Below, in pieces: positions 43,709 to 55,134 of a stretch of DNA of 64,000 nt (the first letter of the stretch is position 1; the number at the start of each line of letters is the position of its first letter). The notes beneath the pieces were generated by a model, which was not told where the DNA came from, did not search any database, and saw only the letters and a program-made list of their open reading frames with translations. The position numbers and the translations under genes are program-made. Source of the DNA: Sarcomyxa edulis (lineage: Eukaryota > Basidiomycota > Agaricomycetes > Agaricales > Mycenaceae). The stretch spans positions 1,601,107-1,665,106 of the forward strand of contig QUOL01000008.1 in the NCBI GenBank assembly GCA_009761415.1, written 5' to 3'.

Positions 43709-44731
43709 ATGTCTATTTCGAACGTTAACGATCCATCTCCAGCGCCTGATGTGGAGAAAATCCAGACTGAGACGCCTCCTCATGCTCATGATATCAACGT
43801 CATTGATTCTGCCCAGGAGGAAATAAACTCTAGACTCTCACTCTCGGCGGAAAAGGTCAGATTCTCTTTGCTTTCTCTTCCTATCACTGAGGCTTGAGGC
43901 TAACCTTTCGCTTCGTCGTCGTCGCGCGTGTAGGTGGTCAACGACTCTAACGAATCCCTACCTGATACCGACACCTCCAAAGATCCTCCCCCGATCTCGT
44001 CGCTCACCATGCCCAGCCTCACTACTAACGTCGCTAATATAACCCTCCACTCCCCCTCCCAAATCGTCGGCACACCCTTCGCCATAACCTCCCCACCATT
44101 CGAGTACCCCTTCCCCGACACCAGTACCACCACCAGTCCCAGTCTCACTTCCTCCCCTGCTGATTTATTAAACACAGTCTCGACGTCGCTTCCTACGTCT
44201 TCAAGCATGCTAGGCCGTCTTTCGCCTATGGATTCGGCGTCGCAGCCGCATTTACCGCTGACGAATAACATGAACTTGAACTTGAACTTTTCGAATAATC
44301 CAACACCGCATCTGTCGCATTACCCGCATTCGTTCCCGCCTCCGCCGGAGCTTTCACATTATTCGCTTACGCATCCTAAGATGCGGGATGCGGCGGGGAG
44401 GGACCCGCCTGTTCCTCCTGGGATTGTGAAGAGGCGTCAGAGGTGGAGTTTGGGGTTGTTGGGGAGGAAGAAGAGTAATCGGGAGAGTAAGAAAGTGGAT
44501 GTTGTTGTTGCTGCTGCTAGTGCTAGTGGTGGCAGTGGCGATGGCGGTGATGGGACGACTGTGAACGCGACGTCGACGTCGACGTCGCCTGTTGTTTCGG
44601 ACGAGCACGAGCACGAGCACGAGCAAGGGCCTGAAAGACATTCAGGTGGTCCGAGTCGTGTCGATGAGGACTCGATGCTGACGACGACGGCAGTTCCAGC
44701 TGCCACAGTCATATCGTCGGAAACTACTTGA
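43709..44731 (+). CDS. Hypothetical 314-residue Ser/Thr/Pro-rich protein
   Basis: Exons 43709-43855 and 43934-44731 join in frame across a 78-nt intron (GTCAGA...GTGTAG). The start MSISNVNDPSPAPDVEK follows a pyrimidine-rich leader. The protein is mostly disordered: Ser/Thr/Pro-rich with Leu/Asn and His/Pro stretches (MNLNLNFSN; HLSHYPHSFPPPPELSHYS). A compact basic segment follows (PGIVKRRQRWSLGLLGRKKS), which could be a nuclear signal or a membrane-contact helix. Then come Ala/Ser/Gly runs and EHEHEHE. No domain is visible. The basic segment followed by GLLGRKKSNRESKK is the most likely conserved part. No defect is seen. Confidence 0.6.
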
Positions 44732-46219
44732 AAGAAAAGCAGGACTTGTGTCGGTCGTTTGATTGTTCATTCATCTCCCCCCACTTATTCTCATCTTCTT
44801 CACCTTGTCTATCCGGACGAACGAAATTTAGCATACGAATCACATTAGTACTACTACTAGTCTCGGTTTTGGTTTCTTTGGCATTGCATTGCATTGATAT
44901 CTCTTTTTCTCTTTCTTTCGGGTTTTACGATGCATTCATACGACCGGGATTGGCGGTGTGGGTGGGTTTGCCCAGCCCAGCAGTGCGCATAAGGTTAACG
45001 TTGACGGATGGATCTCTCTTTGGAATTAGCTTGGTGTATGCAGTGTTTTTTATGGTAACAGTACGCGGAATGATAGCATTACTTTGGACCGTACTTGATT
45101 CTGGTGCACAGCGCACTGGCAGGTGGTCGTCGGGTGGTCGTTTGATACTTCCAGACCTCGCGGACCGATGCCCTGTCCTCGTGCTCCCAATCCTTGCCAA
45201 TCTCAGTCTGCATCTGCATCTGCATCTGCATCTCAGAATAACCTTACGCCTATAAGCTTAGATTAGATCCTTCCCGCGTCCGAGAAACGAACATATGCAT
45301 ATAGATCTCACTGGTAAGGCATTAGGTTCGACGCTAGACCTCATTTAGTTTAGGACAAGAAGGGGAAGTGCATATAATGTATGTGTATATTGTTGGTGTG
45401 TTGAAGGACGTGCGTGTGGTAAGTGAAGGGGAGGGGGAGGATAGTAAAAGAAGGGATAAGGGTGAGGGTGAGGAAGAAAGAAGCAAAGGAGACGTAGGTA
45501 CATGGAGCATATACATATGGAAAAGCGAGGCATAGCATAGCGTGTAGAGATGGAGTCCGAGTCCGAGACGGAGATTTGAGAAGGAGAGATCATGTTATGA
45601 GTCCACAGATGGTAAAGGTTAGGAGGAATGAGAGACGAGATGGAAGTGGAGATGGAAGAGCATATGGGGGAGGACACGAGCGAGAAAGAGAAACGGACAG
45701 ACAAACAGATGTAAAGAAAGAACGAGAGAAAGAGACGGCGGGTGATGGAGATGTGGGAGTTACAGATAGCGCAAGTATCAGAGTTCTAAGTCAAATCAAA
45801 GCGTGGAAAGCAGTAGCGAGCGAGATAGAAGGGGAGGGAAGATTAGTTAGTACATACATACAGACGGACGGACGGACGGAGATCGAGAGAATCAGAGGCG
45901 AGGCCGAGAGACGCGAGAGACGCGAGAAGTGAAGATAATTAGATTCGAAGGCACGAACACTAAAAGAGCATCGAAAAGGCCTCGATTGAACAAGACATAG
46001 GAAAAATTCCGAGGAGTAAGATCGTGTCGACGGAGGGGTTGAATATAGTACATGTTGAGGTTGGGCTGGTAGACTCGGATCGCTGCCGTTTGTCGTGTGT
46101 ATACGGATACTATTCGAGTCGAAAGAATATGGAGGTACAGAGAGAAGAGACGAGGAGTACATAGTAAAGAAGCATAGAGGTCCTGGTTGAGCAAAATAGA
46201 CACGAGGTAGAGACGCAGA
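44732..46219. other. Intergenic, low-complexity and purine-rich
   Basis: No gene is recognised. The plus strand is strongly purine-rich from about 45430 to 45950 (GA-rich runs, with GACGGACGGACGGA at about 45863). A TGCATC repeat lies at about 45209-45232. This is probably the 3' flanks of two convergent genes. Confidence 0.5.
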
Positions 46220-47638
46220 CTAGTTGAGCTGTTGGTGTTGGTTGGAAGATTCGCCTGTAGGGGGGAATCGAAAGTCCTGTGCAGGATGCGCATGACCGGT
46301 GGCAGAATACCTTCGACGGCTGGTACTGGTGGACTTGCGCGTGTCATCGTCGCGATCGTTCCAGTCGAGTTCTCCATGCGCGTGTTCGTGTTCGTGTACG
46401 GTTAGGGGCTGGAATTGGTTCTGGGGTTGCCAGGGAGCGGGGGTCGAGATGGATTTCTGCCATGATGCTGGTTCCCAGGTTGGATTCGGGTATGCAGGCT
46501 GGGGGTAGGTGGAAGTGGATGGACCGGGTGAGGAAGAAGGACCGTCCCATCCTGCGAGAGTGGAATAAGTGGATGCGTAGGGTGGTGATTTGAAGAATGG
46601 CTGCGCGACTTCTGTAAAGTTCTGTGGAGACGAGGGGCCGGGGATGGAGGGAGATGGCCACGGGTCTTGTTGGTCAGATTCGTCCCAGGATAGCCCCTGT
46701 GCTACACCGAGTCGTCTACGGTTTTCTTCTTCTTGCCAAGTACTGCCGCGTCTTGTGTGTGTTGCGGGTGCAGAGAGAGATCGTTTGAACATGGAGGTGA
46801 GTGGTATTTTGAACCGGTTCATTGTGGAAGTGGTGGTGGAAGTGGAAGTGGAGTGAGCGTGTCGACGTGAGCCTGGTTCGGTTACAGTCGCGTCGCTGCC
46901 AGTACTGCTCCCTCGAACACCACCACGCGTAGTCGGCTCACCTCCAGTAGCTGGTTGTGGCCCGTTGGTGGTAGGGTTAGCTCGATTCCGTTTTCTGCTA
47001 CGATCGCCTTCACTGCGTTCCCATTGGTCGACTGCAAAAAACAAATCTTCGCCCTTTTTACCCTCCACCAATAAATCTGTAATCTTCGCAAGTCTACCAC
47101 CACTCGCCTCGTCGTTCACTGCCTTCTTCCTTCCCTTGCCTCTTCCCCTGCCAGTCCCATCCTTCGTCTTCAACTTCGTCATCCCTGGTCTAAATCTCCA
47201 GTCAGGATACCTCCGTCGATGCTCGGCCTGCGCAACAACAGCCTTGGCCTCCCATTCCTCTCGTTCTTCCTTCGGTAACGTCTTCCAATACCTACCTATA
47301 ATCTTCGACAACGTGCTGTGATTCCCTTCCACATTCTCAGGCACTTGTTGGCTCCGAATGAAAGACGATCGAAACAGTATGAACGCGTTCGGTGGGCGAG
47401 GGATGTACGATGGATCGCGTTTCTTGCCGTGGGAGGCTCGAGGGGACGGTGCGGGTAGTGCGGCGGCGTCTGGTGAATCTTGGAACGAGATGGGAGCTGT
47501 GGATTGGAATTGGGTGGTATCGAATGTGATCGGGGGCATGTTGTCGAACACCATGTATGTGCCACTGGTAGACGTAGATTCGACGGGCTCGACTAGCGTA
47601 GGCATGTCGTCCTCTGGTCGTTCCACCATGCTTGGCAT
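46220..47638 (-). CDS. HMG-box transcription factor
   Basis: The frame from ATG 47638 (MPSMVERPEDDMPTLVEP) to the stop at 46220 gives about 472 residues. A single HMG box starts near residue 75: PSYIPRPPNAFILFRSSF, then TLSKIIGRYWKTLPKEER and AEHRRRYPDWRFRPG. This is the sequence-specific MAT/SOX-type rather than the HMGB type, because it has the RPPNAFILFR start and the YPDWRF end. In basidiomycetes such single-box factors include regulators of mating and development, but no specific role can be read here. The tail is Ser/Thr/Pro-rich with HEHEHAHGE and a Ser/Thr run. The frame is open further upstream, and a short exon starting MPPIRDHDDDSYDQ at about 47765 looks attractive, but I could not join it in frame with a normal splice site. 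Confidence 0.85.
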   Translation of the reverse strand: MPSMVERPEDDMPTLVEPVESTSTSGTYMVFDNMPPITFDTTQFQSTAPISFQDSPDAAALPAPSPRASHGKKRDPSYIPRPPNAFILFRSSFIRSQQVPENVEGNHSTLSKIIGRYWKTLPKEEREEWEAKAVVAQAEHRRRYPDWRFRPGMTKLKTKDGTGRGRGKGRKKAVNDEASGGRLAKITDLLVEGKKGEDLFFAVDQWERSEGDRSRKRNRANPTTNGPQPATGGEPTTRGGVRGSSTGSDATVTEPGSRRHAHSTSTSTTTSTMNRFKIPLTSMFKRSLSAPATHTRRGSTWQEEENRRRLGVAQGLSWDESDQQDPWPSPSIPGPSSPQNFTEVAQPFFKSPPYASTYSTLAGWDGPSSSPGPSTSTYPQPAYPNPTWEPASWQKSISTPAPWQPQNQFQPLTVHEHEHAHGELDWNDRDDDTRKSTSTSRRRYSATGHAHPAQDFRFPPTGESSNQHQQLN

Positions 47639-50600
47639 TCCATCTGAGTCGCGAATCAACACACTGCTTGTCTCCAGGTAAGACTCGACTACTCACCATC
47701 ATCGTCTTCCTCGAAATACATCTCTTGATCATAGCTATCGTCGTCGTGGTCTCGAATAGGCGGCATACTCACTGACTGGCTAGTAGGTGTCGAGATGGTA
47801 AAAAGTCGCAACCAACACAACAAAAACACCCGCGAGCCTAGCCGGTAAGGTTCATGGGGCTATACTTGGATCGTGATACTACTTACTACTTACAGCTTAT
47901 CCTTTATTCTCAATCAGGTAGTCTTCGAGTTCCGGCGTTACATAACTCTAATCTAATCGTCAACAGTGCTAGGTCTGGGATGGGAGACGCGTCTCTTGTA
48001 TGGCTTGTCAGAGGTGCGTCGACCTCTTCAAATCTCGTCTGGACTACAGGACTAGCAATACCACTAATCTCGCATCTCCCACTCGGAATCGCTTTGGCTT
48101 GCGAGTTGCTTGGACTCGCAAGCTGGCACGCGTATGCATCGCCCCATGTGCATATGCACGCACCGACGTACATAAGTAAGTTCCATCCGACTCCAACTCC
48201 ATCCGACGTACCGTCACCCTTGCATCATGCATTGTGCACGGGTTATTTCGCCAGTACTGAGAATACGGCTGTACTATACAGGAATCCCATCTCCCGACAC
48301 GTATTGACTTGGTGTAAGGCCGTACTACGTCTTCTTCCACCAGGCCGGACTACGTCTCCTCCAACCTACTGATGTGAATCAGAATCGAGGCGGTATGCGG
48401 TGACTTGCCATGGGTAGGCGAGACATGATGGTATGTACGCCCTCGAGCTCGTGGTCCTGGTGCTGGTGCTGGTGTTGGAGGACGGAGTTGATGTTGATTT
48501 ACTCGCAGGATTTGCGGCTAGCGTCGTGGGTACGACTGGGTGCAGATGTGTATATTTGTCCTGGCGCGATGACGACGGCGGCGGCATTCAAGAATCTTGA
48601 AACCTGGCGTATAGGATTCATTGAGAGTGGACATCCATCTCGGGGTATCGCCTCATTCCCCAACTCACGACACACGACGGCCACAGGTATAATCTGGAAC
48701 TCTGGCGTTCGAGATCTTGAAGGTCACGGTGCATCCCATCCCGCATCTTGTCGATATTGGTAAAATCCAAACCTGGTTGCGTCTCCTGCGATTACCATGC
48801 GGATAATCCACATCCCACTCGACTCCCGAGTCTGGTGTTCAGTGTTTTGGTAGACCGTACTCGGGCGGTTTCGATATCATCCCTCGAGGCTACGAGCTCT
48901 GGGGCTTTGGCGTTCAGGATTGATTGATATTGGAGGTGTGCCTTCTCTCGTGCGGTAGCGATATCGATGTCAATCCGCAGTGTCATCTTACGAGTGGGTT
49001 CACAGTGACGGTTTCCGTTGTTTTACGTCGTGGTTTGGGCCGGCCGAGTGGGATTGGGTATGTATACATCATGCATTATGATTGGAAGCTGAAGGTGTAC
49101 CTCCGAGTCGCGCGATGACGATGACGATGCTAACACCCAACCCACTCCCGTGAGTTCGACCAGCTGCCTCGCATATCCCAATCGTCATTCCTACTCCGAG
49201 TCCTACGAGGATCTGGCCTTCGCGATCGATTCAAGACGTCGTGGACCGGTCTATGGGATGTCGATGTTGGACACGGAGACGAAAACGGAGAGCAAGACGA
49301 TGCGATCTCGGAAGTGAGACTGGGATCGGACGGGGTTTTTGTACGACTCGAGTGTAGTAGGCAGTAAGGCGAAGCGACGCGTCGTTTGGACACATAATCG
49401 GTTCTAGCTATGACCGTAGTAGTAGTATTAGTATCCACTCGCCCACCAGTGCTTCCCTCGCTCCATCCGTTGCTGTTGGTTCTCGTCGTCGTCGTCGATC
49501 CCATTCGAATCCGGATGGGATGGAGGGTGGAAGATGGATATGCACAGGTGCTTTCCCCCTCAGTCAAGTCCAGGTGTGTAGCCAGTGCACTAGGACCGAT
49601 GGCATCTTGCCACGAACATTATTTTGACCCTCCAAGTGTTTTTGATTTTTGGTCTGGTACATGAACGCCGCTACAGGCATGCGTCTTTGGAAACGAGTGT
49701 AGGGACAGAGAATATGTGTAGGTCATAGTATGTTTGGTTGTAAGCCCTCGTTGGCGATGTCTATGCCCAGACCGATGTTGTAGCGAAGCGAAACTCAACG
49801 AGGTGTGATTGCAAGTCCTTGACGAGTGATGCGATGGTAGCCCGATGGTACCCAGACCGAATAGACTTACCGAGGGTGAACGGTCGAGGTCAATGCTCCA
49901 ATCCTACAAGACTAGACCGTCTGCTCATCGCTCAGAAGAGCAGATGTGTGGGTTGCTCAAGAGATGGACGGCGATTAGGCGATCCCGGCGTAAATCTTGG
50001 GGTAGTGCTTTCTATGAACCCGGAGGGTCTTAACAGGGAGCTGTACACTCGAGATGAGAAGAGATGAATGACATGGGTAGTTTGATGGGTCCTATGTGAG
50101 ACAACGAGTACCAGTGGACGCAGGGGAGTCGGAGGCTTACACCCTACATAACCGTTCGTAGTCGGAAGATGGAGTTGTTTCGTCGGACATGGCGGTAAAA
50201 GCAAAGGAGCATCGTCCTCTCTCCATCGATCATCGTTGCTCATCTTACCGCAAACTCACCGCAAACTACCTGGGGCTCAATGTTGACGCTACTTGTCAGT
50301 CTAATATGTCTTCAAAGTCTGGTGACGGTGCCCTGCTTTCGATTTCGTGGTCCAAGGGTAGATATGCTGCCCTTATTTTTATAGTGTCACCCTCCTTGCC
50401 TTGTGATCCACAATCTATGTAAGTTAGCTAGGATGCTTGACTATGCATATACTTGTAAATGGCTTCTCATGATCATGTCCTCCAGTATCAGTAGGCAGGG
50501 GTGTCGATCCAGTTGGTGTGGTGCTTTGAGTCCCACCTTTGTCGGTGAAGAGTCACATCCAGTGACTCGATCAATTGCCAATCTCTTATCAGTACCACCA

Positions 50601-50840
50601 TCATCACCACCATGAACTGGTTTACTCTCCACCTTCAATATCTGGAAAACTGTCTTTTCTCCTCAGCAAGGCTTTTGGAGCTTGTGAAGGAGTTGAAATG
50701 CAATCGAGGCTTAATGTAATCTGCACCTTTACTCCTCCAGTTCTCTGTTATTTCCTAATACAGATTTTCTTCAGTGTTCCAGAACCTGGTCTGACAACAA
50801 GCACACGTGAGCACTTATCAGCATAACACCTACTTTGTCT
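47639..50840. other. Long stretch without recognisable genes
   Basis: Open frames are short and show no domain. A GGTGCT/GGTGTT microsatellite lies at about 48450-48478. Bases upstream of the HMG-box gene contain the possible extra exon at about 47765-47690. I see nothing else that I can support. Confidence 0.4.
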
Positions 50841-51408
50841 GTAATTCAGAGTCCTCATCCTACGTAACCTATCAGCCAGCAATGTACTTGCAGAAGGGGT
50901 GATATTGATGGCCCTCCCCATCGTAGACCACCTTCGCCAGACATATGAATCGGATCGATTCATTGGCATGGGTGTACTGGACTTTGTCCCAGAGACAGTC
51001 CAGGGAAGATATTACTTTAATAAGGCCATTAATGGTCTTGAGGCAAGTTGAATATACTCATTGACCTCCAGACATCAGCTTACACAACTCTCAAACGCAG
51101 AATGACATTGATTGCACCATTCTTTTTACCCACAGCACGTAGCCACCTTTTCCGCGATGTGTTTGTGGAAAATCCAAAAGACTGCGAAACATTATTAACG
51201 TTGCTCAACAATCCCCACTGCACAATTCGCAGAGCATGTTCATTGCTCAAATTCCACGGTGTTTCAAACTTTGAGGAGATGACACAAATTGTGGAAAAAT
51301 TCATCACGGCTCGTATTTTCCTGCTATGCGCCATACCGGGTGTTGCTCTCGACATTGGAACACCTTTCCATACAGCAATGATTTCGCACCGCATCACCCA
51401 TGTGAGCC
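50841..51408 (+). pseudogene. Truncated F-box-type gene, cut by the subtelomeric array
   Basis: An open stretch after an acceptor (ATTCAG at about 50850) reads VLILRNLSASNVLAEGVILM and DRFIGMGVLDFVPETVQGRY and ends near 51045. A following frame reads LIAPFFLPTARSHLFRDVFV, then ETLLTLLNNPHCTIRRACSL. The second part resembles the segment after the F-box in agaric F-box proteins (shared pattern SHLFRxVxV...LLxxPHCTI). The gene ends abruptly at 51408, where the first copy of the subtelomeric module starts. Whether the two parts belong to one gene is uncertain. Confidence 0.4.
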
Positions 51409-51473
51409 TATGTTTCTTATCCGGGAATAGGGCGCTCTATTCCACTAACCCCGAGGTCATTTCAAGGCAAAAC
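51409..51473 (+). repeat. Subtelomeric module R, copy 1 (truncated)
   Basis: It starts TATGTTTCTTATCCGGGAAT like all other copies but ends after 65 bp in CAAGGCAAAAC, directly joined to telomere-like repeats. Its central palindrome has decayed (GCGCTC in place of GCGCCC). Left flank: GTGAGCC from the truncated F-box gene. Confidence 0.9.
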
Positions 51474-51500
51474 TTAGGGTTTAGGGTTAGGGTTTAGGGT
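51474..51500 (+). repeat. Internal telomere-like tract
   Basis: TTAGGGT and TTTAGGG variants follow directly on the truncated module R copy 1. This looks like an old telomere that capped a broken end and was later buried. Confidence 0.85.
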
Positions 51501-52236
51501 GGTTCAGAAGTCTGCTCCTGTTGAAAGTAGTATGTAAAGGGAACTAAGTAGAAAACGAGGTCTTCTGGGGAAGAAGGCCTTTCAACTCGTTTCGCCTTTA
51601 TAGGCTCGTCAGTTCTACTGTAGTAATATCTAATTAGTAACGTGCGGAGAAATCAGTCAGCCGATTTCTAATAATATTGTGTCGTTATGGCGTGATATGG
51701 CGCGATTGACCATGTGATAGGTCAGTTGACATTGTCATCCGTCGGATCATGGGAATATTTCTAAACTTAGCTGGTCTAGATCGGGTCTGGACCGTCTTGG
51801 CATCCTTGGCGTCACGTGACCGGACCGGCTCCGGGGTGAAGACCTAAACACATGGTTAACCCTAGTATTATTACCAACACAGAAAACCACACCGATATCC
51901 CCAACACAGTCGGCCAAAAACACCTGGAAGGAGTTTGAATTTCAAAATTCTGAGGAGACAGTTTTGTAGCCAGGGTTTGAAATAGTATATCCCGTGGATA
52001 GGATTACATCATAAGCCCCTCTATACGTCCATACAAAGGCACACAGTAAGGGGTGTTTTGGACCGAGAAAATTGGGCACTCAGCAACTTAGGAGCTGAAT
52101 TAGTACCTTTGCCCCTCGTCTCCTCCCTTAGCAAAGTACCTAGCCTTGATCAGGGTACTTCAGATAGTATATGACTAAATTCTGGAAGGTTCCCCCACAT
52201 TATTGCTTGTGTAATGGGTCATTCAGTGAAAGATCC
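51501..52236. other. Unique segment with a possible solo LTR
   Basis: From about 51521 to 51880 the sequence starts TGTTGAAAGTAG and ends ACCAACA. That gives the TGTTG...CAACA termini typical of Copia LTRs, with a length of about 360 bp. No 5-bp target duplication or primer-binding site was found, so this is tentative. The remainder to 52236 shows no gene. Confidence 0.35.
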
Positions 52237-54040
52237 TATGTTTCTTATCCGGGAATAGGGCACCCTATTCCACTAACCCCGAGGTCATTTCAAGGCAAAA
52301 CGGACGAAAAAGGTGACGGAATAGGGCGTTCAGTCACGAAATGTCACGGAATAGGGTGTTTTGTGACGGAATAGGGCGTTCGGTCACGGAATAGGGCGTC
52401 CTGTGACGGAATAGGGCGTTCTTTGACACAACAGTAGGAGCCAGAGCATTTTCCAAATAAGACACTGGCTTGTTATTTGGAACATTCAAGAATGCAAAAG
52501 CGACTACCAAGACGTGTCTGAGAGAGACAAGTAAAAATCAGGGATCAAAGAGGGAACCAGAGCATTTTTCAAATAAGACACTGACTTGTTATTTGGAAAC
52601 ATCAAAAAACGCAAAAGCGAGTGACAAGACGTGTCTGAGTGAGAAGTAAAAATCAGGTATCAAAGAGGGAACCATCGAAGTGGAGAAGACGTCAACCATC
52701 CACCAAGCGCGAGACAAAGACCAAAGTGAACGGTCAACGCATCAGTTGCGACAAAAACAGAAACTGACTCTGAGAGGCAAGACAAGAAGGCAGGCCAACC
52801 TTCAGCCGTGCAACCCCAAGATGGAGATGAAGTGTATGCATCAGAGACGCAAAAACATCAGATCAAAGAGGGAACCATCGAAGTGGACAGACCGATACAA
52901 GACGATCAAGACAACGAACGGTCAAAACGCAAGTGAAACAGGGATGAAGCCGTTAGACCCGTAATCGGAATCAGCCGCTACCCCCCCTATCTCCTGGGAA
53001 TTTTCCCAATGCTCCATTGGGAAAAATTTTGGGAATTGAGCTGCGCTGACCTGCGCCTGTATCCAAATGTCATAAAAAGTATCAGAAAGTGAGCGCACGC
53101 ATCTCAGCTTTCGGAAAATATAAATTTTTCACCTATATGTATATACCCTTAATATATAATAGCCTCATTTCCACAGAGCAGGCGTAAGCACTTTTCATCC
53201 GATACCGAAATGCTGCGCTGACCTGCGCCTGGGGAATTTCACTATTTTTCTGGATGGTATGTGTTTTTGGGTCATAAAGAACACCTAAACCAGAAAGATT
53301 TATGAGGTACCTATATATCCCACCTCGCTAGAGCTGATTTGAATTTGGGTAGAATCTCAATGATATGGGGCACCGAGTGAAGTGAGAACATGTACGTTTG
53401 CATACTTTCTCTTTGGAATATGTTTGGATACATCATCGGATACTCCACACAAAGTTTCATATTTTTGGGTTGAGTATAGGCAGAGGCACAGCTTGTTTTA
53501 TACCAAAATAATCGTTAAATTGGGATTTGGAATATTAAAGAGGCTGCGCTGCCACCATATAGCATCCGATGACCGTGGGAATTTGAGGAATTCATTGGAT
53601 AGGGTATATCTCTGCACCCTCAAATTTTGGTGTATATTGGTTCAGCCAGTCCTGCCCACTATTAAGCTGGTATCGAATGGTATCAAGTTTGGTATCAATG
53701 GTATCACTTTGGTATCATCTGCCGTATTACACGGGTTTTGACATTCAGGTTTCAAAAAAAAAACCTACCTAGGAAACTTGATGATTCCGATCATGATGGT
53801 ATATACAGATTATCTTATTTTCCCATGGTCAGATAATTCATTTTTCCAAGCCAGCGAACTATTGAAATGCTACCGGGTCTGCCCTCAGGGGGATCAATAT
53901 CATGCTGCAGACTCCCAAAGACTAGGAATTAGCTGTCAATCCCAAACTAGGATGTTAGGAGGGTTTGGGTTAGTGTTAGAAGTTAGGGTTAGTGTTAGCG
54001 GTTTGGGTCTAGATGCATAAAAAAAAAAAAAAACATGTCC
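52237..54040 (+). repeat. Subtelomeric module R, copy 2, with unique 1-kb insert
   Basis: Left flank AGATCC. It carries the palindrome in mutated form (GCACCC), the GACGGAATAGGGCG repeats, and the long form with two CAAATAAGACACTG blocks. After the conserved block ending CAGCCGCTACC (about 52981) comes sequence found in no other copy (52983-53950). That sequence holds a hairpin TTTTCCCAATG...CATTGGGAAAA and two direct copies of GCTGCGCTGACCTGCGCCTG (about 53040 and 53212). It ends in telomere-like sequence and an A-run. Confidence 0.85.
53951..54010 (+). repeat. Degenerate internal telomere tract
   Basis: GTTAGG, GTTTGGGTTAG, GTTAGGGTTAG and related variants are followed by an A-run of about 15 bp and then the next module R. 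This is a buried, mutated telomere. Confidence 0.75.
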
Positions 54041-54504
54041 TATGTTTCTTATCCGGGAATAGGGCGCCCTATTCCACTAACCCCGAGGTCATTTCAAGGC
54101 AAAACGGAGGAAAAAGGTGACGGAATAGGGCGTTCAGTCACGAAATGTCACGGAATAGGGTGTTTTGTGACGGAATAGGGCGTTCGGTCACGGAATAGGG
54201 CGTCCTGTGACGGAATAGGGCGTTCTTTGACACAACAGTAGGAGCCAGAGCATTTTCCAAATAAGACACTGGCTTGTTATTTGGAAGATCCAAGAATGCA
54301 AAAGCGAGTACCAAGACGTGTCTGAGAGAAAAGTAAAAAATCATGGATCAAAGAGGGAACCATCGAAGTGGAGAAGACGTCAACCATACACCAAGCGCGA
54401 GACAAAGGCCAAAGTGAACGGTCAAAGCATTAGTTGCGACAAAAACGAAAACTAACTCTGAGAGGCAAGACAAGAAGGCAATCAACCTTCAGCCGTGCAA
54501 CCCC
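54041..54504 (+). repeat. Subtelomeric module R, copy 3 (464 bp)
   Basis: Left flank CATGTCC. The 20-bp palindrome GGAATAGGGCGCCCTATTCC is perfect (54056-54075). It ends within CCGTGCAACCCC, where copy 4 begins. Confidence 0.95.
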
Positions 54505-55134
54505 TATGTTTCTTATCCGGGAATAGGGCGCCCTATTCCACTAACCCCGAGGTCATTTCAAGGCAAAACGGAGGAAAAAGGTGACGGAATAGGGCGTTCA
54601 GTCACGAAATGTCACGGAATAGGGTGTTTTGTGACGGAATAGGGCGTTCGGTCACGGAATAGGGCGTCCTGTGACGGAATAGGGCGTTCTTTGACACAAC
54701 AGTAGGAGCCAGAGCATTTTCCAAATAAGACACTGGCTTGTTATTTGGAAGATCCAAGAATGCAAAAGCGAGTACCAAGACGTGTCTGAGAGAAAAGTAA
54801 AAAATCATGGATCAAAGAGGGAACCATCGAAGTGGAGAAGACGTCAACCATACACCAAGCGCGAGACAAAGGCCAAAGTGAACGGTCAAAGCATTAGTTG
54901 CGACAAAAACGAAAACTAACTCTGAGAGGCAAGACAAGAAGGCAATCAACCTTCAGCCGTGCAACCCCAAGATGGAGATGAAGTGTATGCATCAGAGACG
55001 CAAAAATATGAGATCAAAGAGCGAACCATCGAAGTGGACAGACCGATACAAGACAATCAAGACAAAGAACGGTCAAAACGCAAGTGAAACAGGGATGAAG
55101 CCGTTAGACCCGTAATCGGAATCAGCCGCTACCC
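54505..55134 (+). repeat. Subtelomeric module R, copy 4 (630 bp)
   Basis: Left flank GCAACCCC. It is nearly identical to copy 3 but continues past GCAACCCC to CAGCCGCTACCC, where copy 5 begins. Confidence 0.95.

Noticed and set aside
47690..47765. Short exon MPPIRDHDDDSYDQ as the start of the HMG-box protein
   Set aside because: The GTGAGT donor after it leaves one base, and no AG acceptor before the HMG frame restores phase without a stop. It is kept as a possibility only.
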